Positions 1-11,607 are shown, counted from the first letter of the stretch. The stretch: 64,000 bases of DNA from Deroplatys truncata (GCA_030765065.1 CM060979.1:110596350-110660349), one strand, 5' to 3'. Program-made: numbers and translations. Notes: generated by a model from the sequence alone, not told the origin.

Positions 1-49
1 GCCATATGATCGAGCAGAAAGGCAGAAATTGTGGGAAATAATTATTATA

Positions 50-960
50 ACATTTCTCATAACTTTAATAATGCAATAAAATCGCTTATGTATTTCTGAA
101 CAACGCCTCTTCTTTTAAAGTTAATCAAGGCCTTAGACAAGGTTGTGGCTTATCTCATATACTATTCTATACACATATGAGTATATAAACGAATTATTCA
201 GTAATGACAATCAACAAAACCTTAGAGTGCGAATTAGATTCAAGAGGAAATGTATTAATAAACACTTTGCTATTTGCGGATGACCAGGTATTGTTCTCCA
301 AGAGAATGCAACGAAATTATATAGAATTTTGGAAGACTACAATATGAAATTCTCCGTAAACAAAACCAAAGTAACGGCTATGGAAGGTAAATAATGTAGA
401 AGAGCTAAAATAGTAGTAAATGATTAGATAATTGAACAAGTAACGACTTTTAAATATGTGGTATGTGACCTCTTAACCGAGATCTGGACAATAATAATAA
501 TACAGTAAATGGCTGAATGAGCAGATGCTTGGCTAACACAATGAGGAAAGAGATCAAGCTAACAAGACGAAACCGAGGCGACTGTATGGCAGTGAAACCT
601 GGATTCTGAGGCAAGCGGACAAGAGAAGGATACAATCTTCAGAAATGACGTTAATGAGAAGATTGCTAGGATTAACCCTGAGGGATAAAGTGAAAAGTAT
701 AGATATTATAACAGTACTGGGCATAAAACCTGTATGGTTGCGGAAATTATACAGTAGCAAAAGAACTGGCAAAATCATATTAAAATTATGGCCTCTTACC
801 ACTTAACACAGGAAGCATTCTTTTATAACCACGATGAAAGACGATTATAGGACGTCCGAGAGGCAGATAGAAATATCAGTTTCATGATTAGAGGTACCTT
901 TGGTTCGGAACGGGATAACCCCAACTTTTTTACGGAAGAAGAAGAATATACGGCTTTTAC
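50..960 (+). pseudogene. Degenerate non-LTR retrotransposon reverse transcriptase
   Basis: Read across frames, this stretch encodes the late part of a non-LTR reverse transcriptase. A GLRQGCGLS-like motif lies at about 129-160. The catalytic FADD motif (LLFADDQVLF) is at about 266-296, where FADD is the equivalent of YADD. A KTKV block follows at about 360, and a YGSETW-like block with LMRRLLGLTLRDK lies at about 585-690, as is typical just after the RT domain in insect elements. Stop codons and frame changes break it throughout. The endonuclease and the start of the RT would lie left of the window. It is an old, inactive copy. Confidence 0.75.
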
Positions 961-1104
961 CTCCTACTTCTTGAGCAAAATTCGGAGCTAAAGCGCTGGA
1001 TTTGGCATATTCAAAGCCCTTTCGCTTACAGCTTCCCCTTCTTTTCCTCTTGTTCCCCTATATACCTACCCAAAAAAAACTCATTTCTCGGCAAAGCCCA
1101 TGAG

Positions 1105-1775
1105 ATTCATAATCTCCATTGATTGTGTTATCTAAAAGTCTAAAACTGAAACCCTACGATAATCACCGAGTTTTCTCCACTAAAATCTCCAGTGATTTTG
1201 CTACCTAAAAGCCTAAAACTGAAACCCTATAGTAGTCACCCAGTTTTCTCCACTACAATTTCCAGTGGTTTTGCTATCTAAAAGCCTATAACTAAATCCC
1301 TAAGGTAATCATCGAGTTTTCTCAACTAAAATCTCCATTGAGTTTGCTATCTAAAAGCCTAAAACCGAAACCCTAGGGTAATCACCGAGTTTTCTCCGCT
1401 AAAACCTCCATTGATTTTGCTATCTAAAAGTGCCAAATTTGAATCCCTCTGGTAATCACCGAGCTTTCTCCACTAAAACCTCCTCTAGTTTTACTATCTA
1501 AAGGTGTAAAACGGAAACCCATTTATAATCACCGAGTTTTCTCCATTAAAATATCCATTGCGTTTGCGATCTATAAGCCTAACACTGAAACCCTACGGTA
1601 ATCATCGAGTTTTCTACACTAAAATCTCCATTAATTTTGCTATCTAAAAGTCTAAAGTTGAAACCCTATGCTAATCACCGAGTTTTCTCCACTAAAATCT
1701 CCATTAATTTTGCTATCTAAAAGTATAAAACTGAAACCCTGTTGTAATCACCGAGTTTTCTCCAGTACAATCTAC
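1105..1775. repeat. 73-bp tandem satellite array, about nine units
   Basis: The word 'caccgag' or 'catcgag' recurs at 1164, 1237, 1310, 1383, 1457, 1530, 1603, 1676 and 1749, so the period is 73 bp with one 74-bp step. Each unit carries an 'aaaactgaaaccct' block, a 'gttttctccactaaaatctcc' block and a 'gctatctaaaag' block. Units differ at several positions each, so the array is not freshly amplified. The right end abuts the inverted retroelement leader at 1776. Confidence 0.93.
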
Positions 1776-2105
1776 AACCACTCTTTTCGTGTAGAATACA
1801 AAATGTGTATAAATCAACCCACCGGACTGAATATATAAGTGCATACTCAGTGTTCCCACGTAGATTGTTGTTGAATTGTTGACTTGTGCCCCTTACTCCT
1901 GAAAGAATTGTTGCTGTCCTTGGATGCTGTTGATGATGATCTTGAAGTTCTGAGATGAAATCTTGTAGTTTCGTCGATTCTGGTAGTTCTATGTTGTTCG
2001 TTGATCTCTTCTTTTTAGATGTCGTCGCAAATTCTTGTCTATTCTTGCTCCACGCAGTTGGGCGCCAGTTTGAAGTTGTATTAGTTGTTAGCTCCACGTA
2101 TGGGA
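1776..2105 (-). mobile_element. LTR-retrotransposon 5' leader (LTR end, primer-binding site, start of gag) in inverted orientation
   Basis: Read on the minus strand from 2105, the sequence has a last LTR module (a TTGGCTCCCATACGTGGAGC-type motif ending in ACTTCA). After a 3-base spacer comes TGGCGCCCAACTGCGTGGAGC, a near match to a primer-binding site (PBS) for tRNA-Lys, whose 3' end gives TGGCGCCCAACGTGGGGC. An open frame rich in K, Q and H continues to about 1780. The plus-strand gag begins right after 2105, so leader and gag face opposite ways. I infer an inversion, or a junction of two copies, at about 2105. The LTR body itself is missing. Confidence 0.6.
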
Positions 2106-3101
2106 GCCAAAATAGAAATAGAAAATGCTATCCCTCAAACATCTAACCAACAAGAGTATCTAAACTTCTCACAACAATTATGTGCCTTCTAAAAGCAATA
2201 AATTACTGTAGTAATAAGTTAGATGAAATAATAGGAGAGTTAAAAGAAAGTAATAATAAGATAACTGAAAAAAATAATAAGTTAACTGAACAAAGTAAAA
2301 AGATAGATGAAATGAAAGTAGGATTAAGTAATACGTTAGCTGAAACCAGTAAAGAGTTAAACAATAAGCTGAATGAAACTAGCACAGAGTTAAATAAACT
2401 ACAAGAAACTAGTCAGGAAACTGAAGAAATAGAAAACACAAATGCAGATATTGTGCAAATACAAATAGATCTAATAGTACCAAAGGTAAATGCAAATATA
2501 ACTAGTTCTGTAAATGCTAATCAAATGCACGACAATAATGCAAGTGCAGAAAGAAGTGTATCACCTTTGTTAACTAACAACACAAGAGACGCTATTGCTT
2601 TTTCCATAGCATCAGCCTCTCAAACACAAAACAATAATGACACACATATGCATGTACCAAATCAGATGTCAAACTATTATTCTGTGCTTAATGAATTACC
2701 ATTACCTAATTTTAATGCTTCCTCAAGTCCAGTACAATTTATAAATGATCTAGTAGAATATTTTAAATTGAAAAATGTGCCTGAGCATTAAAAATGATCC
2801 TGTTAGAAAATGCTTGGACAACAAAACCTTAGAATGGTTACATATGGTAGCAGATAGTGAAATGAATTTTGAAACATTCGGAATTTTATTCCTGAATAAG
2901 TTTTGGAATACAACTGTGCAACATAAAATTAGGGCAAGGCTGAAAAGTCTATGGCACAAGAATAAAAAGAAGAAAATAAAGTATGTAGGTTATGTGTGGC
3001 ACAAAAAGAAAAAGAAAATAAACGTAAACTGTCTGTGGAACAAAAAGAAAAAGAAAATAAAGTATGCAGGTTATGTGTGGCACAAGAGAAAAACAAAATA
3101 A
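2106..3101 (+). pseudogene. gag: Gag of a Ty3/gypsy-like LTR retrotransposon, frameshifted
   Basis: The frame opens at about 2106, shifts near 2190, runs open to 2791, then shifts again and continues at about 2780-3100. The N-terminal third (about 2215-2430) is a heptad-like coiled coil rich in K, E, N and L. The middle is low-complexity N/S/T. The capsid-like part has LPLPNFNASSSPVQFINDLV followed by EYFKLKNVPEH, the W of LEWLHMV, and FETFGILFLNKFW with QHKIRARL. This is the usual order of conserved hydrophobic and aromatic positions in gypsy capsids. The tail is replaced by lysine-rich repeats of about 40 bp (2945-3100) of the form WHKKKKKI. No zinc knuckle, protease or polymerase follows. 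Confidence 0.75.
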
Positions 3102-3633
3102 AGTATCTGAAACATAAAAGAGTAAAGCAATGTAAGTTAAAAATGTAAAGTACTAGTTAAAATAATATGTTTACTAAATGTAGCAAATTGTCAATAACAA
3201 AGGAGAGTTTAGATAAAGAGAAGTAATAAAAAATCCATTGTTAGTAAGAAAAACTAAATAGTAACTACATTTATATTGTATAAGTTAGAAATTGTAAGAA
3301 ATATAAAAATGTTTAAGAAATACATTGTAAAGAGAGGATAACAAGTGTTAATATGTCTAATTAAATAATATGTAAAATGTATAGCAAATAAAATGCTTGA
3401 TAGTGGCTGTGATAGTGAATAAACAAAGTTCACTCAGATCATTGATCTTACACCAGGTCATTGACCTTAAAAAGTGTCGAACAAGTGTATTAGAAGTATT
3501 CTGCTATACACGATGTAGTGAAAAATAGGAAGTGCAATAAAAAAAGTTATGTTTCTTTCTTTCAGGAGACTTTCAGAAAATATTTAAAAATTTAAAAAGA
3601 ACAAAACAAAAAGAATTTTTTTTAAATATTTCT
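3102..3633 (+). other. Non-coding interior of the gag-only element
   Basis: This 530-bp AT-rich stretch lies between the end of gag and the polypurine tract. No protease, reverse transcriptase, RNase H or integrase motif appears in any frame. The element is therefore deleted for pol, or belongs to a gag-only (TR-GAG-type) non-autonomous class. Confidence 0.6.
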
Positions 3634-3642
3634 AAAAGGGGG
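3634..3642 (+). other. Polypurine tract of the LTR element
   Basis: AAAAGGGGG lies five bases before the LTR start (TGAGGCAG). It is the expected primer site for plus-strand synthesis, and it fixes the element as plus-strand with 3648-4604 as its 3' LTR. Confidence 0.75.
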
Positions 3643-3647
3643 CAATT

Positions 3648-4604
3648 TGAGGCAGTATTTTTAACACTTGAATAATTTCAATTAAATTATATAATATGTA
3701 ATTTCAATAACAGCCCGCCTTGAAGCAATATGTATGTAATAGTTTGTAAAAAATGTATGCATATGCTTATATTATTGTAAACATGTTCAATAATGTTAAG
3801 TGAATACGTTATGTATTTTAATAATGTAAGAGCAGCGAGAATAATAAGTTTAAACTTGCTAACAATGAGGTAACAATGAGGTAACCTTGAGACAATAATG
3901 AGTTTGAGAGTTTAAATGCTACTAGTCATGATTAGGGCAGCAATAATGTAAATTTTGTGACAGTTTAAAAATAGCCAATCAACAGCCAAAAAGCTTTAGT
4001 AAAATGCAGGTATTCTATTGGACTAGGATTAGCCAATTAGAGACTTGAAATACAGACGTTTGCGGATTTGGACGGTTGAAGTATGTTCAGTTGCCTGCAG
4101 ACCTTGATAGTAACCGGATGGAAGATGTGTTCTCTAGAGAAATATTACGTATTCGTGTGAAACGAAAATTAAGTATACGCGTTAACAAAGTGCAAATATT
4201 AAATAAAAGAATCTCACAGCTCTTGATATCAATGTAGTGCTATTTAATTTGTGTCAAGGATTAATAAAGAAGAAGTGAATTAAAACTTAAAATCTGTATA
4301 AGCCTACATTCTTGTCGCACCACGCCCTGATTAAGAGAAACGTGTCTCTAAAGTAATACTGACGCAGCCGAGGCAAACATAAATATAAATAGTAAAAGAA
4401 ACAGTTTAATAACAAAGTTAATATTTTTTAAAAAAACTTGGAGTGTAACAACAAAAATACATCTTCAAATCGGCTTTTCATACGTAGCAGCATATTACGT
4501 AAGCAAAACAACAACTTCAACATCAAACTTCAATAACAACAAAACACTATCCCAAGTTGGCACCCATACGTGGGGCAGTTAAATTAAAGCAACTACTTTC
4601 TTCA
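3648..4604 (+). mobile_element. Family A LTR copy A1 (3' LTR of the gag element), 957 bp
   Basis: It starts TGAGGCAGTATTTTTAACAC and ends CTTTCTTCA, giving the TG...CA form. It aligns end to end with copies A2 (5760), A3 (10971) and A4 (17592, minus). A likely poly(A) signal AATAAA lies at about 4202, before the shared 'gaatctcacag'. The last ~165 bp contain tandem modules that begin with PBS-like sequence (the last at 4557-4576) and end in TTCA. No TSD can be scored because the matching 5' LTR is absent. Confidence 0.85.
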
Positions 4605-5755
4605 CATTTTATGAATTCACCTTAGAATATACATACTTTAGGACATACATACATACATACATACATACATACATACATACATACATACATACATACATAC
4701 ATACATACATACATACAGGTACATACGCACGCGAGCATTCCTTTTTCTATAATTCCTCCTTTATTTAGGGGAGCATATAAAGGAATAATTATTGGAACAT
4801 CTGGAACACTTGGATTTTCGAGTGAAATACAATAACAATGTACATGTTATGGCTAAGCGGCGGAGAAATGAACAACATTTTGCGTACTTGCATCCTACCT
4901 CCTTAAATTTATAAATAACAATAATATTCGAGAAAGTTTAGATATAACAATCTGGATTTAACCAAATAGGATAACAGCTACCAGACAGTGCTACTAACCG
5001 CTGATACCATTATGTCAAATTGAAAACACCATAGCAGTTTCCAACTCCTTTTTATTTTTAACTTAAGGGGCAGTTGCCAAAATGGGATGATTCGTTGTTA
5101 TTTCTTTATGAATAGCTAACAAATCTAGGTATATTTTTTCTTTTAATATTAGAGAGAAGCACAATATGAAGAAATGCTTTCATAATGAAATTTATTTTTC
5201 CAAATCATTAAAATAATTAAAAAATCCGAAACTTGAACTGGAATTTTATTACCAACATGTGATTGTCTCTAAATCATTTAGAGCAAGTTTTCATATTATT
5301 TTGAAAACATAAATATACAAATTTTTGTAAATTAAGATATGTAAAAGCATTACAGCAAATGAAACCCTTGTAATGACAGAATAAAATAAATCGGTGGTTT
5401 TTTGGCTGGTCTAAGGGCTAGTTAGAATACGCTCCAAGTACTTTTTCAGTGTTTACTGGCAAAAGATTGCAGCTTCTGTTAGACTGTTGTTTTACGACGG
5501 AAAAAACGGCCCCATATCACATGACGTGATATTTGCATCGTACTGCATTTGGTAGCTTGATATTTGCTCTTACTTTCAGATACCTTACTATCTTGACAGA
5601 GAGCAGCATAAGCTGTACTCTTTGGTAGAAATGGCATTTCCAAGTATCTCTAGAAATTCAGCCGATTCTTCCCTTAGAGCAAGCATGACATGGCTGCCTG
5701 CCTACTGGTACATAATAGTAGCTTGGGGATGCTAAAGTGGCACACTACAAGGCAG
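4605..5755. other. No recognised gene; contains a (CATA)n microsatellite
   Basis: A pure CATA tetranucleotide run of about 75 bp lies at 4644-4717. The rest is AT-rich with short frames only. I see no family I recognise. Confidence 0.7.
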
Positions 5756-5759
5756 TCCC

Positions 5760-6734
5760 TGAGGCAGTATTTTTGACACTTAAATGATTTCAGTCAAATT
5801 ATATAAATATAAATTCAATAACAGCCCGTCTTGAAGCAATATGTGTATGTAATAATTTGTAAAATGTATGTAACAGTCATTACATATGCTTATATTATTG
5901 TATACATGTTCAATAATGTTATATGAATATATTACGTAATTTAATTGCTAACAAAGAGGTAACAATGAGGTAACCTTGAGACAATGATGAGTTTGAGAGT
6001 TTAACAATACTACTTCTGATTCTTGGAGCAACAATAATGTAATTTTTGTGACAGTTCATAAAAATAGCCAATCAACAACCAGAAAAAGCTTTAGTAAAAT
6101 GAAGGTATTCTATTGGAGTAGGATTAGCCAATCAGAAACTGAAAAGGAGAAATATTTACAAATTCAGAAGTCAGTTGGTTGCAGACAGCGTTACTAACCA
6201 GACGCAAAAAGTGTCCTCAAGAAATTTAATACGTATTCGTGTGAGACGAAAAATAAGTTTACGCGTTAAAAACTGTAATTAATTAATAAAAAGAATCTGA
6301 CAGATCTCTATATCAGTGAAGTGTTATTTAAATCGTATCAAGCATTAATAAAAGGAGTGAAGTAAAATTATAATCTGTGTAAGCCTACATTCTTGTCGCA
6401 TCACAACCCTGCTAAGAGAAACGTCTCTTTAACAATAATACTGACGCAGCTTAGGCAAACATAAATATAATATTTAAAGAAACAGTCAAATTACAAAATT
6501 AATATTTTTTTTTAAAATTGGGGCAAAGGCCACCTGAAAGTACATTTTGGGGCGAAGGCTCCCGGAAAGCGGGTACTATGCGTGTGGTTGCAACGAATTT
6601 CAAGTTCGGTTCCCCCAACAGTTGAAATATAATACAACTTCTTCAAATTGACGCTCAAAGCGTGGCGCGCAAATAACGTAACAAACCATCTCAAATTGGC
6701 GTCCATACGTGGGGCTAATAAAATACCTTTTTCA
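5760..6734 (+). mobile_element. Family A solo LTR, copy A2, 975 bp, TSD TCCC
   Basis: It runs from TGAGGCAG to TTTTTCA and is flanked by TCCC at 5756-5759 and 6735-6738, so it is a complete solo LTR made by recombination between the two LTRs of an insertion. AATAAAAAGAATC near 6296 is the poly(A) region. The 3' tail holds at least three modules. The last begins with a near-perfect tRNA-Lys-type PBS (6696-6715). Another, more decayed one begins at about 6646. Confidence 0.9.
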
Positions 6735-6738
6735 TCCC

Positions 6739-7729
6739 TCTGTTCGACATACTGCTACTACTATTTGGTTAAAATGGCTTTAACCTTCTACATACTTGAG
6801 TGCTGTGCCTGAAAAGCTTTCTCAATTCAATATCTGCAAAGCCTGATGCATGGCTAATGGGAATATTAATTGAGACGTAAATATAGAATTCATTTTTGAA
6901 GGGAAACATCCTAAATTATGTGAAATATAAAAATGTTACAAAATATTGTGAAATATTGTTAACATTTTAACACACGATTTGAATTCTAGACGTTGTAAAT
7001 CAGCAACAATGGCTTAGAATATAGAGTTTCATCTTTTAACTGCCTCCAGACATTACTGCAATTTCTGTTCCTCTTATTATAACTCTTCTTATCTGCGCTG
7101 TATTACCTTTCATTATCGGTAAGAGCAACAATAAAATCCATGAAACAAATTCAATTCATCCAAAGTAATCATCACATCCAATTCAATTCCTATATACATT
7201 AATTCATTACTTGCTATTCGAAGATATTGTTGGCCAACACCGCGCTTGTCATTTTGTCTCAGCGTTACAATAATATGGAGGTAGTAAAAGGCAGCGAATG
7301 ACGAAGTGTCTTGTGCTAGAGGAGGTACATTTCGGCTTGTTGAATTTCGGTTCAGAATGTAATTTTTAATGTATTTTTTGTTTCTTTTTCTTTCATCCAT
7401 TCATTCGTTTTAGTCAATTTATTTTCATGGAGCGGCCAAGGGTTCCGCGGAGCTCAGGAATGAAATGGTAAAGGGAGTAAGCATTGTGACTGTTGCCAAA
7501 AATTATTTGAGTTTTTAAATGCATGTTTAACATTTTGCAGAATCTTTCTTATGAAAAAGCCATTTGGATGAGTTTTGAAAAAATACTGACTAGACCTTTT
7601 ATTTATAATTAAATATGTAATTGCATTCTATAAACAACCTGTGATTCGCAGTTTAGTTCTAGTTCCCACAGACCGTTACACTTGAATATTCCGCAGGAAA
7701 TTGAGTTTCCTTTCCCCAGCGGAACACTT
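6739..7729. other. No recognised feature
   Basis: AT-rich sequence with only short frames; I see no repeat family shared with the rest of the window. Confidence 0.5.
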
Positions 7730-7920
7730 ACGATACCATCGCTCACAGATTATTAATAACCCTAACCGCTACGCTATATCTAGTGCAGATTCCCGTCGCG
7801 GTTTACAGCATCCTTAATAGTCGAGCTGTATCACACGAGTCTCATTGACAACCTGAGTTCTTGCGTCCCAACGGCTGCAACAAGGAAAACAATGTTTGCG
7901 GTTGCGCTATTATTATGGCC
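7730..7920 (-). repeat. Possible tRNA-derived SINE remnant
   Basis: The phrase 'ccctaaccgctacgct' around 7760 resembles the reverse complement of the tRNA-like head of the SINEs found elsewhere here (for example 42165-42345). The B box is not clear. Weak call. Confidence 0.3.
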
Positions 7921-9652
7921 GAGACTGTCTGCAGAAACGCTCCAGAGGAACGAAATTAAAAAAAACAGCGGGATAAAAGCTTGTACTTCAGTAACTTAGC
8001 TATACAATCTTCTGAAAATAATTTCAAATTTTAAAGCTTTATACATTTGGCGATTCTTGATACAGGAAGGAAACAAAATCATTAGGTACTTTACTTTTCT
8101 AAAAATTTATCTTCCGAGTTTAGTCCATTAGTATAGATCTTAATGTTTTGACTGTAACTGTGGGGGATATTATCAGATGACTGGTATGGGGGGGGCTGTA
8201 TTTATCTTTATGTGCGGACCCTTCTAGAGATTGCTTAATTATTGCCTATAAGAAAGAGGAAGAACGAAATTGGATCGACTATGGATTCTTGTTCTTAGCA
8301 AACAGGTTTTACACGCGCTTACCTCTCCTTCCCGTTTTTGGCCGATTAATAATTAGCAACTTCTAGAAGGAGCTATATGTATATAAGGATAAGCAGAGCC
8401 CGCTCCTATATTAGTTTCCTGATGAGCTCGCCCACACTTACGGACGAAACACTAGGTTTTATAAAAAAAACAATGGACCGTGGCAGCATAGTCCGGCCAT
8501 TAACTTGTTAAACAATGGGGATTTAGTTTGCGCAAAACTTTGAGAATATATCTGAACGAATCTTACCCATGTTGCGTCATTCTTTCTGGACGTTATGGAC
8601 AGTAAATTTTTAGCCAGGTTATTGCTCTTTTTCTAGTTTCTTGTTGGATGAAACATTTTATTAATGTAGCCACCAAGTGTCCTTTAATGTATTACAGCAA
8701 TCGAAAAGTGGACTGATATCTATAGATTCTGAAGATCAGATTGATTGATGACATGATTGCCGATTATTTTGCAAGGCTGAGCCTTATTAATGGAACACAA
8801 TAATATAACTGTGAATTTTCTCAAACACCGAGAAAGATTCGTTTAGCTTATTTATTTGAGAGTTTAGACTATAAAAAAAGGTTGCCAAATATGACAAAGC
8901 ACAGCTGATAACATAACGAGCAATATAAATTTAAATATCCTAATCCAAATTAATTAAATGTAATCTAAAATATGTATTTGAAACTGATAAAGAAGTAACA
9001 CATAATTAAATAATAAATAATATGTTCTAGCTGTTTTGATACTGACTATATGTGAAAAGCTTAAATACTGTGCTGATGTAGGATCCTTTGAGAGGATCTT
9101 TTGATCATAATTTTATTATTTAAACATATCTTTGTAAAGAAGAAGGTTAATACCCCCCGTACTCCCACCGTTAGACCGATAATCTCTATTTCAAAATTAA
9201 TATTTTTCTTTATAGTAAGGCCTATAGTCAGTTCGTATAGGCTTCCCTTTTCAGTATCGATCACATGCGACTGTTCTGCGCGTATTTCGAACGTGATGTT
9301 AGGGTGAAGAATATAAGCTATGCTATGTTTTATGACAATAAGTCGATGCGCCTGACACTCGCTTGTTTTTCTAGTTCTTGAATTCCCGTTCACAGTGAAC
9401 CAACTTCCTTCAGTGTCTCTTTGAGCTTGAGTAGGCACTCTTCCTTTCTCAGCTAGAAAGCCCTGCTTAAGGAGAGATTATGAAGGGAACCAGAGACGAG
9501 GTGATTTGCAGTAAAAGTAGTAACAGCCGGAAATGTTCACTCCAAAGGTTCCTGTCACTTTGTTGTTTGCGGGATGAGGTGAGGCTTGGGAAAGGTTTTC
9601 TATTTACTAAACAAACTCTATGTTGAAAAGGGTCTCGCCGTAAGGGTATCAA
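7921..9652. other. No gene recognised; holds a hammerhead-like core (listed separately)
   Basis: Mostly AT-rich, short frames on both strands, no transposase or RT motif. The only structured signal I can defend is at 8419-8450. Confidence 0.5.
8419..8450 (+). ncRNA. Hammerhead-ribozyme-like catalytic core (degenerate)
   Basis: The strand reads CTGATGAG, then GCTCG-like stem, a 10-nt loop, CGGAC, then GAAAC. CUGAUGA and GAAA are the two invariant core strands of hammerhead ribozymes, and the segment between them can form the stem II hairpin (5 pairs with one A-C mismatch and one G-U). I could not find convincing stems I and III or the cleavage triplet, so it may be a decayed copy or chance. 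Confidence 0.3.
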
Positions 9653-9654
9653 AT

Positions 9655-9903
9655 TAAATTGAGTTTTATTTATGGACGCTCTTTAACTGCTGTGGCCCTT
9701 AGCATCCCATTCTATATTGGGCGTGAAAGACCGGAAATTTTGTTCTTTATTAGGCTTGAGGTTCTTTTACGTGCCGTAAACCTAAGACACCTGACCACCA
9801 GCTTTACTTCCCTTCCGAAGTAAGCAATGCTATGGACTTTTACGCCCGAAAAAATCCATCGCCCTCCGCCGAGTACCGCAAGGGTATAAACCTACTGTTC
9901 GAC
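9655..9903 (-). repeat. SINE-like repeat, family H, uninterrupted copy
   Basis: This shares long blocks with 54292-55620: 'gagttttatttatggacgctc', 'attgggcgtgaaagaccgg', 'gaggttcttttacgtgccgt' and 'aatccatcgccctccgccgag'. In the other copy the block after 'gccgag' reads as a reverse-complement B box (ggttcaaactc), so the tRNA-like head is at the right and the element is minus. This copy preserves the empty site (…cccattctatattgggcg) that the other copy has lost to a transposon. Confidence 0.75.
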
Positions 9904-10966
9904 CAGATGTATAATTATCATGTTCAAACGAACGATTGCATATTAAGAATTCCTCTGTAATGATAACTAAAACACGTTTAATTAAAACGGTAAAAATACC
10001 TTATGTAATAGAAAAATTATAAAAAAACTACCTATAATTGCGCAACAAAATAGTATTAGGTTGTATGTTATTAGGTTCATACACTTTAAAGTCTAAAATG
10101 ACTTGTCATGGTAACTCAAATCTTTATGCATAATGAGTTACAGTGGAATTATTGCAGCTATTAAGTGGGATAAACCAGACAGATAGTCATTAAAATAGAT
10201 ATAATAACAGGATGAAATAAAGCTGTAAAAGGGGGAGCTGGCTTTAGAGGATATTTGTAAAAAAAACAGCAAATGCGCAATCTCATGCCAAGCATATGAA
10301 CGACTTTTTAATAGATTTTCTCCAAAAAGTTACCCATTGCTTTTCGAACTGACAACAGTTGGAAAATTGAAATTCAACACAGTAATGCTTTAGAGGAACC
10401 TTAAGCCTGGATTACGACTCGTTTAATGTAACTTGAGAAATGAAGCTACATAACATAAAATTAAGGGTGTTCATAGCTGAAATGTACAAATTCTACAATT
10501 ATAAACTAGGTTATTTTAAATGTATTCCAAATTCTAAACTCAAACAATATTACACATCTAAATTTCTAATACAATATATCGAGTACCTTTAAGTATATTA
10601 ATTGTTTCGTTAATTATTTTAACGACATACTAAAGTCCTACTCATGATGATGTATGAATTTGAATGTATATTTTGAGGCAGATGAATATAGACAACAAAC
10701 GGTGAGAACGGATATATACATACCAGCCATTAGCAATGTTCACTTCACTTTTTTATCACAAACTCAATGAATTTTTATGGGCCTAGAATTAAACCCTTCT
10801 TCTCACATTCAGTTCTCCCATTTAGGTATGTCTTCTAAAATTAAAATATATTATTGACATATCTTATAAAGATCATAATTTACTATAAAATTTGTCTTTT
10901 CACACTTTCTGCATCACTGTTTGGAGCATAGGTACTACTATGTTATGGAATTTTAATTTAGATGAC
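9904..10966. other. No recognised feature
   Basis: AT-rich, no open frame of interest, no family match seen within the window. Confidence 0.5.
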
Positions 10967-10970
10967 CACA

Positions 10971-11561
10971 TGAGGCAGTATTTTTAACACTTAAATGCTT
11001 TCAGTCAATTTATATAATATAAAATATAATAACAGCCCGCCTTAAAGCAATATGTGTATGTAACAATATATAAAAAGTGTATATTACAGTCATTATATAT
11101 GTTTATATTATGGTATACATGTAATAATGTTATGTGAATGTATTACGTAATTTAATATGTATGTGCCGTGAGAATAATAGGTTAACAGTTGCTAACAATG
11201 AGGTAGCTTTGAAGCAATAATGACTTAGAAGGTTTAATAATGATACTAGTCATTCTTGGAGCAACAATAATGTAATTTTTGTGACAGTTCATAAAATAGC
11301 CAATCAACAACCAGAAAAACTTTAGTTAAATGAAGGTATTCTATTGGACTAGGATTAGCCAATCAGAAACTAAAATGGAGCAAAATTTACAAATTCAGAG
11401 TTCAGTTGCTTGTAGACAGTGGTCATAACTGGACGCGTTGGTTGTAGACAGTGTTCCTAACCGGAAGTGAGATGCGTCCTCGAGAAATTTAATACGTATT
11501 TGTGAGAGACGAAAATAGATTTACGTGTTAAAAAGTGTATTTAATAAAAAACAAATCTCAC

Positions 11562-11607
<46 letters not shown>

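Noticed and set aside
1105-1775. CRISPR array
   Set aside because: Units are contiguous diverged 73-bp repeats without unique spacers, in a eukaryotic context.
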